Positions 10,406-22,390 of a stretch of DNA of 64,000 nucleotides are shown one piece after another. The notes beneath the pieces are model-generated. The model ran no database searches. It was not told where the DNA came from and saw nothing but the letters and a program-made list of their open reading frames with translations. A program made the translations under genes and the position numbers. This stretch comes from Romanomermis culicivorax (taxonomy: Eukaryota; Nematoda; Enoplea; Mermithida; Mermithidae), in contig CAWUHX010000526.1 in assembly GCA_963922205.1 (NCBI GenBank), positions 19,106 to 83,105 of the forward strand, written 5' to 3'. Within the stretch, counting starts at the first letter, position 1. Each line of letters starts with the position of its first letter.

Positions 10406-12150
10406 GCTGCACAATTTTCGGACTAAAAATCATTATCCCGTACTAATTTTATTTAAAAAAATACAAAATTCAAAAACAAAAATGAAATACAAAATACAAA
10501 AAAATATATATTATCTCGTTTTGTTGTTGCTTTAAACTTTTTAAACTTTTTCTGTTTCCAGTGCCCAAAATTGCCTGGCAAAATTCGTTTTTTCCGTCCA
10601 TCTTATTTCGAATTATAATTCAGAATCCAACTATTCTGTATTTTTTTGCCATTATGAACCTTCAATTGAACCAAAACCACCAGTCTGGACTTGATTATCA
10701 ATTGATGGACTTTGTTTTTCTAGCCCTAAAGGGATGCTAGATTCAAAAATGATTTTCCATATTTGCCCTAGCTCAGTTTGATCTTTACTTTTGACCTAAT
10801 GGTATCCCTCATTTTATTCCATATTCTTGTTGATGAAAGTGCATGGAAACAGATATATAAAGTAACAATTTCTCACCATTCATAGAGCAATTTTCCGCCC
10901 AGCTTAAACCAGATCAATGAATGATGATGTCATTTCAACAGCTTGTGTGAAGCTGCAAGCTTGAACATTAACCATGTATACCTTTTTTTCTTGCAGAGCA
11001 ATTTTGCCTCATTTTACTTTGTCATTAACTATAAAGTCAATGACTTTTAGAATTTTCAAGCATTCTGCGAGTTCATTAATGTCCAAATCTGGATGCAACT
11101 ACAATATACTAAAAACTAGATGAGATGCAGATGAATATCAAATTTATAAATTACCTTTGAAATTACAAATTCATTGTTTATGCATCCGATATGAAGTGCA
11201 TCTATAGTCTGTTTTTCTTAAAATGCTTCCAAATAATTAAAGTGGAAAGCAAGTAGTATTTCAGATTTTTGCGATTTTCTGATAAACAAAATGTCATGCA
11301 GGACTGGAAATTTGTGAGCATACTGACCTAACCTTTAGCAATTTTTCGAGTGAAAAATTTTACAAACAGAACTTTATGTAAATGATTTTGGCGGCAGTAC
11401 TGATTTGTGTCACTTTTCTATTTGGAAGCATTTTATAAAAAACAGATTATAGTTGTACTCTTGTCAACACACATTCTGAAGATCAGATTCCTATTTCGCT
11501 TGGATTTCTTCATTATTATTATGGCTCATTTTGAAAAAGATGGAAACTGGTGCCAAAATATATAGACATATTTATTAAGTTCATACTGGCATAAAGTTTT
11601 TAAAGTAGTAAAAAATTTTCAATTATTGCTTTTCAACAATTTTTCCGTCAAAAGCGGCAAGGGCTTTACTCAAAATTTTAATTGATGCAAATACAATGCT
11701 CATAATGAAATTTGTTATAATTAAAATCACATAGTGTTTGGGTTTGTTGAATTAATCTGTTTGATCAATAAGCTAGGTTTTACTAGGTATATCCCTCGAG
11801 AACTTTGCAATATTGGTAAACAATTTTCACCAATCTTTCAGTAATTTCTATTGGCTAAAGTAGCCAATTGACAGTATCAGCTTCACAATAACTGAAGGAC
11901 AAATTTCTGACATAAATTCTACATGTTTGAAACAATCCCCTTGTAATTAGGGTTTATTGATTCCACTAGATTTTCAACAATGTCACATACAATAGATATG
12001 TCTTGTTCAGGATGAAATAGATCAACTTGTCTAAAGATTCTACTTGTAATATTATGATGGTCTATAAAACAGATTCTTCAGTCATAGTTTTTCTAATTTT
12101 AGTGACATTTTTCTTCTCTCAGAAAATCATTGATGGTTATGGCAACATCT
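10406..12150. other. AT-rich stretch without recognised genes
   Basis: No conserved ORF was seen on either strand. The only structure noted is the inverted repeat at 11202-11452, listed separately. Confidence 0.5.
11202..11452. mobile_element. Short inverted-repeat (MITE/fold-back-like) element
   Basis: The left arm (11202-11244) and the right arm (about 11411-11452) are near-complementary over some 40 bases. Both contain AAAATGCTTCCAAATA when read inward, flanking about 165 bases. This is the architecture of a small non-autonomous DNA element or a fold-back repeat. No convincing target-site duplication was seen, so the exact ends are uncertain. Confidence 0.5.
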
Positions 12151-12159
12151 TTCCATCAC

Positions 12160-12600
12160 CAAAAGAAAGATACTGTTGAGCTTCAGAACAAAGTTCTTTC
12201 TTTGCATGGCAGTGTCTTTTTGATCATCGACTTCAATCCAGGCATCAGTTGGTGTCCTGATCATGCAGATAAAGTGCTCAACATTCATTGATTCACTGTG
12301 TCATCGAATTGCAGCAATAGTTCTGTGAGGCTTTCCAAATATAATCATTTGATTAGCCAGGAATCCATTGATGGAACAATGCTTGTTTATATTATTAATG
12401 AATGAATCAAGATAAATGAATAAATAATGAGACTGATGATTAATTTCAGTAGCAAAAATAAAATTTTGATATGAGCCACATTCTTGGCAATAATAATTAT
12501 CACCAATTTCCATGATAATCTGCATTAAATCTTTAAACTGAATATCAGTTTGAAAATTTGATTGTCTCAGGCTTAAGGTGCTTTTGACCATACAACAAAT
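12160..12600 (-). pseudogene. Ubiquitin-specific-protease-like (peptidase C19) fragment
   Basis: Read on the minus strand from 12591, the frame has a zinc-ribbon-like pair in YYCQECGSYQNF, then beta-rich sequence ending in TIAAIR. TGA follows at about 12300. The same frame then reads HFICMIRTPTDAWIEVDDQ. The order (C-x-x-C, hydrophobic strands, AAI, HF or HY, W-x-x-x-DD) matches the C-terminal half of USP peptidases, where that His and Asp are catalytic. The N-terminal Cys box is not seen nearby. It could be a host relic or a deubiquitinase domain carried by a transposon. The neighbourhood favours the latter, but nothing proves it. Confidence 0.45.
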
Positions 12601-14640
12601 TACAGCTGATGCTAGTCACAATTATCCTGAATGGGTCAATGCCTGTTTCATCCTAAAATATTTTCTTGAACTACAGGCCACATTTAGTAAGAATTTGTAT
12701 ATCTGATTCACGATACTCGAAATAGTTTTAACATGTAAAATTCAATTTGTATGTACAAGTAACCTTTAAAATTGGATCTTAAAGTTACTCGTCCAACACA
12801 GATGTTGAAATTTATAATCCAATGTCTACAAATTTTTTTTAAACGTTTGATGGTCATAGAATATAACAATCTAAATGTTTCACTCATTTTTTTACAAAAT
12901 TTTCACGATGTGTTTTATTTGGGACAGATATTTCAATGATTCATTATGCTTGAGCATTGTTTTTTTGGACACATTTTTCACTGTTTCAGGACATGATTTT
13001 TTACAAATCACGTGGAAAATCGTGTTTGTTTGCTAAAATCAGAATGGTAGGCAATATTTTTATTCTTTTATTCATAATCCATTTACCTTACTCCTCATCT
13101 AAAAATCAACATAATATTTGAACCTCATGCAGGCTTTATGTGGTGCAAAATCTGTCCAGTTACCTTGGTCAAATAGGAAATGAAGAAAAGAAAGGGGGGG
13201 GTTACATATTGTCATCAAAACATGCCAATCTGAACATCTCATCTACTATGGGCAACAAACCCGAAATTATTTACACTTACAACAAAATGAAGGGTAGCAT
13301 CAATACAATGGACGTGATGATTGGCCATTGGTCATCAACTACACACTCGAGATGTTGGACAATACAATTATTTTATTGGGTACTTGATGCCACTTACCTC
13401 AATGCCAAAGATTTTTCATTGTTTTTACTTACCATGTCTTTCATTTGATGCCTTTTTTAGGTATATTCTATTCAAAGAATTAAATCCAGCCAAAAATAGA
13501 AATAAAGTAAATGATTGTGGATTGGATTTCCTGAATTATTCATCAATGACTTTTCTATCACAAAAGACTGCCAATCAAGGGAGGGATTCAAAAGTGAAAT
13601 ACAATTCCTTTGTTGGATAATTGTTCAATGTTACTCAATTGATCAAGGAAATCCCATTGGTCTGAAAAAAGATAAAATTGTGCCCACTGTTGGGGATTCC
13701 TTTTATTTTTTATTCTGCTACAATAGTGCATGTTTCCAGTAAATTGTTCCTTTTTCGCTGCAGTTGAAAATTGAATGCCATTGAGAACTGGTCAGCATTT
13801 TCAGTTTGACAAATCATTGGATCCAATCAATCAGCCTTCAATATCGACAGCTACTAATACCAGTTCACAAATGGCATCAACTGTAGAGCTTATGAAATTC
13901 TGTAGCACACAGGAACTGTTACATAGAGCCTGCCAAAGAGAAGAATGTCATGGTAAAATGCGTAAAACCTCATACAAATTTCACAAGCAAGAAGTATATT
14001 TGTAAGCAATGTATAAAATGGCAAAGTCAAAACTTCACGTTTTGCAAAAACTGCTATATTTTCTGTCAGGTGGAATAAAATTTTTGGTTTCCATAGTGTC
14101 TTTATTTGCTATAATGCTCCTTTTTATTAGTAGAAAGACTGACCTATTCAGGATGTGTCAGAAAATAAGGAAAAAAAAATTTCGGGTAAATGTGGTAAGA
14201 GTCTTTGCTTTCATGTAGGAAACTTTTATTCTCAATTCGTCAATGAATGCACATCATTTTGTAGATTTCAAGATGCTGATTTCAGAAACAAATTTGTTCT
14301 GGAAAATAATCAGAATTCACTGAACACTGGCTAAAATTGTGCCTTGGTCGGGACCAGATGCATTAGCAAATTCTAAATTTTGCCCTATCCTTGAGTGTGC
14401 ATCCATGACCTGATTTAACTGATGGTTTAAATGAGAGTATTTGAAGCCAAATACGAAAATTGTCGAAAAGATTTTCTAGAACCCTCAAATTTATTGTTTG
14501 AATTAAAAAGCTGAATACAATGTGCTGGGGTCCTGCATTTAGCAGTCGACCTTATGTGTAGGGATTGCTTTTATTGATAGAAAATATATAGCACTGAATG
14601 AAGGTCTTATCCAGCACTAAAACAAAAACTGCTCTTACAG
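12601..14640. other. Mostly non-coding; weak plus-strand ORFs of unknown nature
   Basis: Short plus-strand ORFs at 13140-13448, 13321-13620, 13775-14005 and 14009-14218 carry no recognisable motif. The 13775-14005 frame has plausible protein-like composition. The 14009-14218 frame has one hydrophobic stretch (SIVSLFAIMLLFIS) followed by a basic tail, but in AT-rich DNA this may be chance. No LTR was found at the downstream end of the adjacent minus-strand Gypsy element. Confidence 0.3.
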
Positions 14641-17517
14641 ATATATTTTCAATTCATTAGATATATTGTAGGGCTTAAAATATTTTGACATGGGAGGTAT
14701 TTCTTTGAATCAATGTGGCAGGGCCTCTATTGTACGATTCTGGGTCTGCATCTGAAGTGAACAGCTGGTCCAGATGTGTCACTGGGATGTCGGTGGACAG
14801 GTGGTAAGGTTTGAGGTTGTTCACATAGACCACTTCGAGTTTTGTGGGACCACACCCAATGGTGACATTGGGGTATGACACATTGATGACCTCATAGGGC
14901 CTGGTGTAAACTGGGAGTAGTTTTGGGGGCCAGACAATGTTTGCTGGGTGTGCTGAATCTTAGTACTAGGTCCCCTATTTCATATGAGGCATCTTTGGCA
15001 TTGCGATTATAAGCCTGGATGTAGGTGTCCTGGGCCCTTTTGACTTGGTTTTGGATGATAGTCAGGGCCTTGGTGAAGTGCTGGTTGGCCACCATATCAT
15101 AGGTGGCGATGTATATGACATGTGTAGCTCGAGTCGAGGTCAGGGCTGAGTCGATTGACAGCCCAGAGGTTCTTCCATACATTAGCTCAATGGGGGAGTA
15201 CCCTGTGGCCTCATTTTGCTGCATGTTGACCACCAACATCGGATATGGGTGGTGTTTGTCCCAGTCAGTGTGGTTTTCATGTACGTAAATGCATAGGCAT
15301 ACAGCTAATGTTTGGTTGACCCTTTCAACCCTACCTCCAGATCATCATGATGGCACACTAGCTTTGTGACAAAGAGTTTGATGACAGTGTGTGTAGTGAT
15401 GTGGGGTGTGGCAAAAGCTTCCACATAACTGGTGCAGTAGTCTATGAAGACCACTCTGAACCAGTTCCCATTTTCTGTTGAGGTCATGGAACCCATGCAA
15501 TTAAGTTGTATTCTGTGAAAAAGACTGGTCATGCCGATTGATTTCAGAGTGGCTGTGGCTTTTGTGGAGCATGTTTGTTGTGCTGGCTAGCATCACACCA
15601 CACTGGCAGGAGAGCTTGATGTCTTTGGTCAGTGTCTTCCAATGATACTTGCATCAGATGAGCCAGGCTGCCAGCCTGAAGCCAGAGTGACCTGCTAGTT
15701 CATCATCATGATGGGATTGGATGATGAGGTCAATCAGTTAGAGGAGTATCATAATTAGGTTGGTGGTCCCATCTCATTTCTGAAGGATACCATTCACTAT
15801 GTGACAGCCTGATGCCTCATGCAGCCAATTGATGGGTTTGAGGCTTTTGATGAGAGGTCAGAGGTCAGGGTCTTCTGTTTAGATGGCAAAGAGGTCGAAC
15901 TGATGTGGTTCTGATTGTATCATCATGAAATTGCCTTCTGGCCTGTGAAGAAAGGCATCGTCTATATCGTGAGTTGCTCTTGCACCCAGTTTTGGTAGGC
16001 ATGACAAGGCATTGGTGCTGTCATTGGCAGGACCCTTCTGGGGTGTGAAAAGAGAGTTTGAACTCCACAAGAGCAAAACCCAATCTGGCTATCAGAGTGT
16101 AGAGATTAGGCTTTTTTAGACTGGCTTTGACAGTGGCATGGTCCGTTTGCATGATAACCTCATGTTGAAAGAGGTACAGGTGGAAATACTTAACAAAGTG
16201 GACAACTGTAAGAGTTCCTTGCTCAGTGATTGAGAGAGTAGTTTTTCCTAGCTGTGGTGAGACCACAGCTGGTGTAGGCCCTGGGTGGTCATGGTCATCT
16301 TCATCCAGTTGGCTGAGGACTTCAATTCAATGCCTTTTCAATTCAACTTCAATGCCCAAGAGGCTGGCACCTGTTCGTAGGATGAAGGATTTGAAGAAGT
16401 CCCAATGTCGGACAATGGAAGTATTAGTTAGCAGGCATAGGATGGTGTCAAAAGCATCCTGTTGCTGTTGCGACCACTGGAAGGGGATATCGTTTCACAG
16501 TAGTTTGGTCAGAGGCTCCCAAAGCTTGGAAAAGCCTGGGATGAACCATCTGTAATAAAAGACTAATCCAAGGGAAGATTTGATTTCCTTGGGTGTTTGA
16601 TGCTGTGGTAGGTTTGAGACAGCAGCTTATTGGGTTGTGTCAGGTTTGAGACCATGTTGGGAGATGTGAAAGCCAAGGTACTCAACCTTTGTATCGGAGA
16701 ACCAGCATTTGATGAGTGGAAGTTTCATCCGTCCTTGACAAAGGTGGTCAAAGATTTTGGAGAGGGGAGTGACCATCTGGTGGTAAGTTTCACCAAATAC
16801 GTGGATGTCATCTAGGCATGTGAGTGCCCTTGGCAACTGGATACCTGAGAGAAGGAGATCCATGAGATGCTATAAGGTGTTTGGTGCATTGTGGAAAACA
16901 AAGGGCAAGAAGTTGAACCCAAAGAGGCCAATAGGTGTATTGGAGGTTGTCTTCCATTTTTCTGCTTCTGCAATGGGTATGGATCCCTATGTGTTGACCT
17001 GGTCATGAGTAGTGACCTATTTCATACTATTGAGCATGTCCAGAGTGTCCTCAATTAAAGATAGTGTGTAGACATCCTTTTTTGTGGCTTGATTGAGGCC
17101 ATGGAAATCAACATGCATACAGTGGTTATGGTTTTTCTTATGGACAAGAACAACATTAGTTCCCTAGGGTGTAGTGTTGGGGCAAATAATGCTTTTCTGT
17201 TGAAGGTTTTGGACCTCAAACATGATGGGGTCTTTCTCCTTGCGAGACGTCTGGTAAAGTAAGTGGCAGACTGTCTGAGAGTCACCTGTGTTGATTCCAT
17301 GCTGGACAATGTCATTGGTGCCTGTGTCTTTTTGATCTACTGCATAGATGTCAGGGTATGCAAGAAGGAGTTTGATTAGTTGTTCCTGTTCTGCAAGGTG
17401 AAGATTCTTCAAGATAATAGCACTAATCCACTCATGGTTGATCGGGTAAACCAGAGGGGATTGAACAGGATAAAGGTTATCATAATGGAATTGGTAATGT
17501 TTAGAAGGAGATTCCAA
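14640..17517 (-). pseudogene. pol: Ty3/Gypsy pol (RT-RNase H-integrase), heavily broken
   Basis: Read on the minus strand from 17517 the order is as follows. The RT N-terminal lead-in includes LLAYPDIYAVDQKDTG. RT palm relics follow, with CLDD (near 16815) in place of YxDD and YLGFHISQHGL. RNase H relics come next (QTDHATVKASL near 16130; a degenerate DALSRLP-like box near 16010). An H2C2 zinc-binding region lies at about 15720-15560, the integrase core start FHRIQLNCMGSM near 15520, and the C-terminal TGYSPIELMYGR and YEIGDLVLR (15239-14892). A further stretch to 14675 with VVYVNNLKPY matches the integrase tail. Frames change many times. Coverage is nearly complete for pol from RT to integrase, without visible gag or protease. 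It is related to, but distinct from, the first element. Confidence 0.88.
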
Positions 17518-17827
17518 ATTTTGTTCCTAATCTTTCATCATTTATGGATCTACTGAATATTTCTGTATTTTATCGATTTCACAGAAAGTATCCTCAAATC
17601 TTTGTGAAGTGCTGTTTTTCAACACATGCAAATTTTATTTGAGAGCAGAAATTCGATCATTTTCAAGATTTGGAACTTCATCTTCATTATCAGTGTAATA
17701 TTTTATATCCAGTAAGCACAGCTCAACATCAGATTTTTATTTACTGAATGAATGAATTAATACAGTAACATGTTAAGAAAGCTTTTCAAATTTTTTTAAA
17801 GTTTCACATACAGTAATAATAAGTTCC

Positions 17828-18436
17828 TCAGCCCCCTGCATCATCCTTCTCCAACACTGCCTTGACAGCGGTTTTGTCAGTCTGTTCGACCACCTCATAC
17901 TGAAAGAGGTATGGTTGAAAGTGCTTAACAAAATGGACTACAGGGAGAGTCTCCAACTCCCTAATAGAGTAGTTTTTCTCAGCTGCCATAAACCCCTTAC
18001 TTGCGTACATGACAGAATGATCATGTCCATTATCGTTTAACTGGCTTAAAACTGCTCCTATTCCTGAAATAATTGCATTGGTTTGAAGGATGAAGGATTT
18101 CATAAAGTCTGGATGGTGCAGAATAGGGGGGTTTGTCAACAATTGTTGAAGTTCATCAAAGGCCTCCTGCTGAGGTTTTGACCACAGGAAAGTAATTTCC
18201 TCCCATAAGAGCTTGTTTAGCGGCTCGCTGAGCCAGGCACAACCAGGGGTGAAACACCTGTAATAAGACAGGTGACCAAGGAAGCACTTGATGTCTTTGG
18301 CATTCTGTGGAATGGGTAGATTCTGAATGGTGGCCAGTTTGACTTTATCCAGTTCCAGACTGCTCAGTGAGATGTGATCGCCTAGATATTCCACTTCAGA
18401 GTGTGAGAATTTGCACTTGCTCAGTCTGAGCTTCAT
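17828..18436 (-). pseudogene. pol: Gypsy RT thumb/RNase H fragment
   Basis: This is a single open frame on the minus strand. It begins MKLRLSKCKFSHSEVEYLG (end of RT palm), then the connection domain (KCFLGHLSYYRCF) and the RNase H start (ILQTNAIISGIGAVLSQ, where the family usually has D in place of N). It runs to YLFQYEVVEQTDKTAVKAVL, where the His of the usual TDH motif is Lys. It ends abruptly in DDAGG. It overlaps in content with the larger pol relic at 14640-17517, so it comes from a second element. Just upstream on the same strand is a Gag fragment, so most of gag, protease and RT is missing between them: an internally deleted derivative. Confidence 0.85.
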
Positions 18437-18507
18437 TCCACCCTGACAAAGACACTAAAGCTTCTCCTGTAAGAATATTTTCAAGGTATGTGATTTTGTA
18501 ATCATGG

Positions 18508-18852
18508 TCATATAGCAGAAATGCCTTGCAGTGTTAAGAATTTTTCTAACTTATCAAACCATTCAGTAAGATTCTCTCCTAGTGCACCTGAAAAAAGTGG
18601 TGATGGTCTCAAACCTAAAAGTGGATTAAAGTGCAAGGTAGCTCTTTTGATTTTGTCAGATGCTTGATCCAAGTGAACCTTTTGTAATTGATCATTGATT
18701 TCGTTCAGTCCATGATCAACAGGTGGGATTAGCTGTCGAGTTTCATCTACTCTTTCTGTGAGAAAAACGAATCTCTGATGCAAAGGAGCAAGCATATCTG
18801 AAATTGCGTCTCTTACGGTGTTTTCTAAAGCATTTGAGTCAACTAACAGCAT
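18508..18852 (-). pseudogene. gag: Gag N-terminal fragment (Gypsy)
   Basis: A minus-strand ORF of 114 codons from ATG 18852. It contains LGENLTEWFDKLE, closely matching LGENLSDWFEKLE in the Gag at 1188-2960. Upstream helices align in the same order (MLLVDSNALENTV, then IKRATLHFNPLLGL). The match stops after LTLQGIS, where sequence passes toward the RT/RNase H piece at 17828-18436. It therefore marks the 5' part of an internally deleted element of the same broad family. Confidence 0.75.
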
Positions 18853-19332
18853 ACTTCCTAAATGACATCTTATACCCTATTTCTTTTGAGGAGTTTCGAT
18901 TATTTCCTCGATTTCTTGAAAAAGTGAGGTTTTTGGACGATTTTGATTGTTAGATCTGCTAGCAGAATCCACAATGATAGACTAGCAAAATGCTAAAGCA
19001 AAGAAAAATAAGTCGACTGAGGCATGTACAAGAAAAACAAAGTTCTATGCCATCAAGAATGTCCAGTTCCCCTCTGCCAAAAGGGTAACATGCTGTTCTG
19101 AAGACGTAGTGTAGAACAGGGAAAAATGGCACGGAAAAAAAGATTTAATAAGTAAAAGTGAGCAAATAGACAATTAACGCCTGCCCATCCACGAAAAAAA
19201 ATAATAACACTGTGCTCTAGGGTAAAGTGGACAAAATTTCTCTTACTGAACTTGGCTGTGCTGCTGCGTGCTTTACAGAAAAAAAACTGAAGCTTTGATT
19301 AGATGGCTCCAACCCCAAGCCTCACCAATTTA

Positions 19333-19790
19333 TGTTAGGACCAAATTAGGGGTTGCCTTCAGTATTAGATAATGCATCAAGTTTTTCTGTTTATTAGTAA
19401 AATAGTAAGAATGGTCACTAACAAATAACCAACTAAAAGTACAATACTGAACTGAATGTGATTTCTCATGTTTGGTTCTCTTATCAAAGTTGACCTTGTT
19501 TGCTGAGAGGGTTGGGTTTAGTTTCTTTCAGGAATGGATTTGCTAACATGAAGCTGGCTGGGAAAACTTTCTCTAAGGTTTGTCTTTCTGTGGCTAGGTG
19601 AGACTAGATTCATTATAGTTCACTCATGATTATCTTGGTCAGAATAAACGCGACCTGGTTTGTGATTACTTTGGTCAGATGCATGCAAGTTTTCACTGAA
19701 ATAAAATAAAACACATGGTTTCTCGAACTAAATAAAAATTAAGTGAATATTTTATAGCATAAGAAAACGGTGGTTGTCAAAATACTAACA
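19333..19790 (-). mobile_element. Possible 5' LTR of the deleted Gypsy element (minus orientation)
   Basis: On the plus strand the segment begins TGTTAGGACC and ends ATACTAACA, giving the TGTTAG/CTAACA termini common for LTRs, over 458 bases. On the minus strand its end is followed after five bases by TGGTGAGGCTTGGGG (about 19313-19327), which could be a primer-binding site, and then by the Gag fragment. The matching 3' LTR was not found, so the ends and identity remain uncertain. Confidence 0.35.
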
Positions 19791-20122
19791 TGGTTTCTCA
19801 TATAAATATGTGGATCTTGGTGACAGTAGAAGCATTCCAAGAAAAGGAAAAAGTACTTTTCAGTATACTTAACTGAAGCATGAAAGATTAAAAACTGCCC
19901 TACTGCTAATGTTTACATTCAAAGTACAGTACATACATTTGATGAACTGTTTTATTCATTGAGGGATGCAAGATGCCTTCTACATATAACATTTACATTC
20001 AATACCATGGGAAAATACTGCTATTGGGTGCAATAATACCATGCTTCAATTCTTGAAATCAATGCATTTTTTATCTTTTTGTTAGCAAACGTTCGAATCA
20101 ATCTACACTCATACATAAGATT

Positions 20123-21516
20123 TGTCACGTTTTTGCCAGTTTTGATGGGGGAGCTGGGGAGGTTTGGGTATCACATCAGATAGTACCGTGTTTTAGACGT
20201 CACATTGATGGTGAACCATATCAGATTGATCCTATTACAGTGAGTAATAGGCTGTGACTCCTGATGGATACTGGCATTTTCCCCAGGCTCCCCTGGTTGG
20301 CGTTGGGGGCCTAACCTAGCAAATGGTGGCTATAGGGAGACCCATAGCTGGTACTCTCTGGAGTTGTCCTTGGGTCTTACTGTAGGGTAATGGACAACGC
20401 CGCCAGGCTAGGTGCGACAATCCCCGAGTCCTACTCAGTGAGAGTGGGGACAGGGTCACCCGTAAAATGACCTAATTTGCGGGATCGGATTATGAACCGG
20501 ACAGCCCCTTTTTAGCACGAACCTGAGAGGTGGAGGCCCTACTTATCTGTGGAAGACCTGGGAAACCGACTTAAGAAGGGTTCCCCAACAAATACCCCAC
20601 AAATAACAATAATCCCCTGAGAAGACTCACCTAGTCCTGCTTCTCAAGTGATTCGACGAAAACGGGCGGCAAATCCCTGGGTACTTTTGGTCTTCTGGCA
20701 CGGGGGCGGGGATGCGATCCACACGAGTCCTAGTGACGAGTTTCGGCTATTGGGAGGCGATTCTCCAACGTTTCTCTGCTAACCGGAGCGGTCAGACACC
20801 TGGCACTGATGGGCAGCGGGTACTGTAGACGAGTAAGCGGCGGACGCAGTAGAGGGATATGAATTTATGCAAATTTATTTGAAAATAAGGCGGCGGATGC
20901 ACACAGGTGTATATAAATTTATGCAAATTTAAAAAGGCGGCGGACGCGGAGTTACAACCGGACAGAAGCTTTGTGAACCCAAAAGTGAGCGAAAAATTAA
21001 AAGGACATGTTTGGCTACAGCTGCAGCTTGGGCAGAGTTTCTCCGCATCCAAGCTAACTTCTGCAGCTAGACGCGATGCAGAAGATGCCTATGAGCACAT
21101 AGACATTTTTTCGTTCACATGCGTTTAGCACTGAGGCCGACTGCAGTGCCTATGCTAAGCACATGAACGTCTTTAGCTAAACTTCTTAGCTAGTCGTTTT
21201 TGCGTAACAAAAACGACGCTAATTTTTGGTGATAAGAGGTGCATGGAATGCACCAAAAATAGCCATGTGCTTGTGGAGCACGGCTGGCGGAAGTTTTTAG
21301 CTAAAGGGCCTACTGTAGCCCGCGTTCATAAAGAAATAAAAATACAACAAAACGAAACATAGAAATGCATGAAAAGTATAAAAAACGAACACAAAATGCA
21401 TGTGTAGAAATCAAATAAATGAAAACATGAATGAGTAATAAACAAATCATGAAGACAAACAAAATATTGACATGATCGGAATCACGTGACGTTGGGGAAT
21501 TGAGCGGCACGTGACA
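20123..21516. mobile_element. 1.39-kb inverted-terminal-repeat element nested in the dispersed repeat
   Basis: Its insertion is shown by comparison with the uninterrupted repeat copy at 34741-35290, where the flanks are contiguous. Ends are TGTCACGT (20123-20130) and ACGTGACA (21509-21516), perfect 8-base inverted repeats, flanked by GATT (20119-20122) and GATC (21517-21520), a probable 4-base target duplication with one change. The interior is strikingly more GC-rich than its surroundings (about 20210-20830), with many short direct motifs but no recognised ORF. It is probably a non-autonomous DNA transposon; the GC-rich part may be a captured sequence or a LINE 5' region. Confidence 0.6.
20834..20946 (+). 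repeat. Tandem repeat with octamer-like motif
   Basis: Two and a half units of roughly 55 bases start with GCGGCGGACGC or GCGGCGGATGC. Each of the two complete units contains ATTTATGCAAATTT, which includes the POU octamer ATGCAAAT. They lie inside the 20123-21516 element. A regulatory role is possible but unproven. Confidence 0.5.
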
Positions 21517-22176
21517 GATCAAACTCGAAACTGATCAATACCAAACCAGAAACACGCCAAGTTTGTCTGCATTTGTGTGTGTTATTCACCTATTCCTCTG
21601 GAATTTCAGCAATCGTAATTACTTCAAAATAACATGAATTTTTCGAATTTATTTAATGATTGTTGTTTTTTCGAATATAGTCCCCCATTCGTTTTTCGAC
21701 TCATTTTTCGCATTTTTTCTCGTTTTTCAAGCTATCTGTAGTTGAAAAATTTTATCACTGTTTCAGCTATAGAAGTAGATGCAGATAAATCAGGAATTTT
21801 GTTTCCTTTTTTGATTTATTCGCGTTTTTTTAATGTATTGCTTTTTTGAAATGACCTGGAAGGCTGATTTTCTCCAATGTTAGGATGAAAATCGGCTGTT
21901 GATTGGCAGGAAGTGCTGGGGCCCTTTTTTTCGCCTCCCAAATACCAAACTATAATTCGTGTTGCTCAAATTTTGATAAGGAGCCGACTTAAATTTGAAC
22001 ATTGAGGCACCATTTAAAACCAGTATACATTTCGATTCGATTGATTTTGGGATTATTCAAAATGCATTCATTAACGCCAATTTTTCTGCCACTTTTGATT
22101 TAGAATCGCTCAAAATTTTTGCTATTAAGTTCGAATAACATAACTCATTCTTTCATGCTACACTGTAAAAAAAATT

Positions 22177-22390
22177 GTAGGATTAACGCAACTTTGTTGA
22201 GTGAAAATGGCTGCCTCAACTTTTTTACATTGAAAAAACTCAACTTTGTTACGTTAATCCTACGCAAATATTGCATGTCTTGAACGTAACAAAGTTAAGT
22301 AGCCATTTGTGCAAAAGTTGCGTAGGATTTACTCAAATTCTGCTATTGTGATGATTTTGCAAAAGTTACGTAGGTTCAACGTAACTTATG
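22177..22390. repeat. Subterminal inverted repeat array
   Basis: GTAGGATTAACGCAAC (22188-22203) is answered by GTTACGTTAATCCTAC (22248-22263) in inverted orientation. Further copies of AACGTAAC, GCAAAAGTTGCGTAGG and GCAAAAGTTACGTAGG follow to about 22390. Such clustered short motifs near one end fit transposase-accessory binding sites of a CACTA-type element, but may also be a separate fold-back insert. Confidence 0.5.

Larger units (their letters stand above)
19885..22160 (+). repeat. Dispersed repeat family copy 1, split by an insertion
   Basis: Segments 19885-20122 and 21517-22160 align with 34741-35290 and with 32316-32640 plus 33390-33970. Shared landmarks include ATTAAAAACTGC, TTCGAATCAATCTACA, GATACCAAACCAGAAAC, TTCGCCTATTCCT (here TTCACCTATTCCT) and GTAGTTGAAAAATTTTATC. 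No coding capacity was recognised. The copy is interrupted at 20123-21516 and ends near the start of the CACTG-ended element at 22161. The family is unnamed; it may be a non-autonomous DNA element or a long terminal segment of a larger one. Confidence 0.6.
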
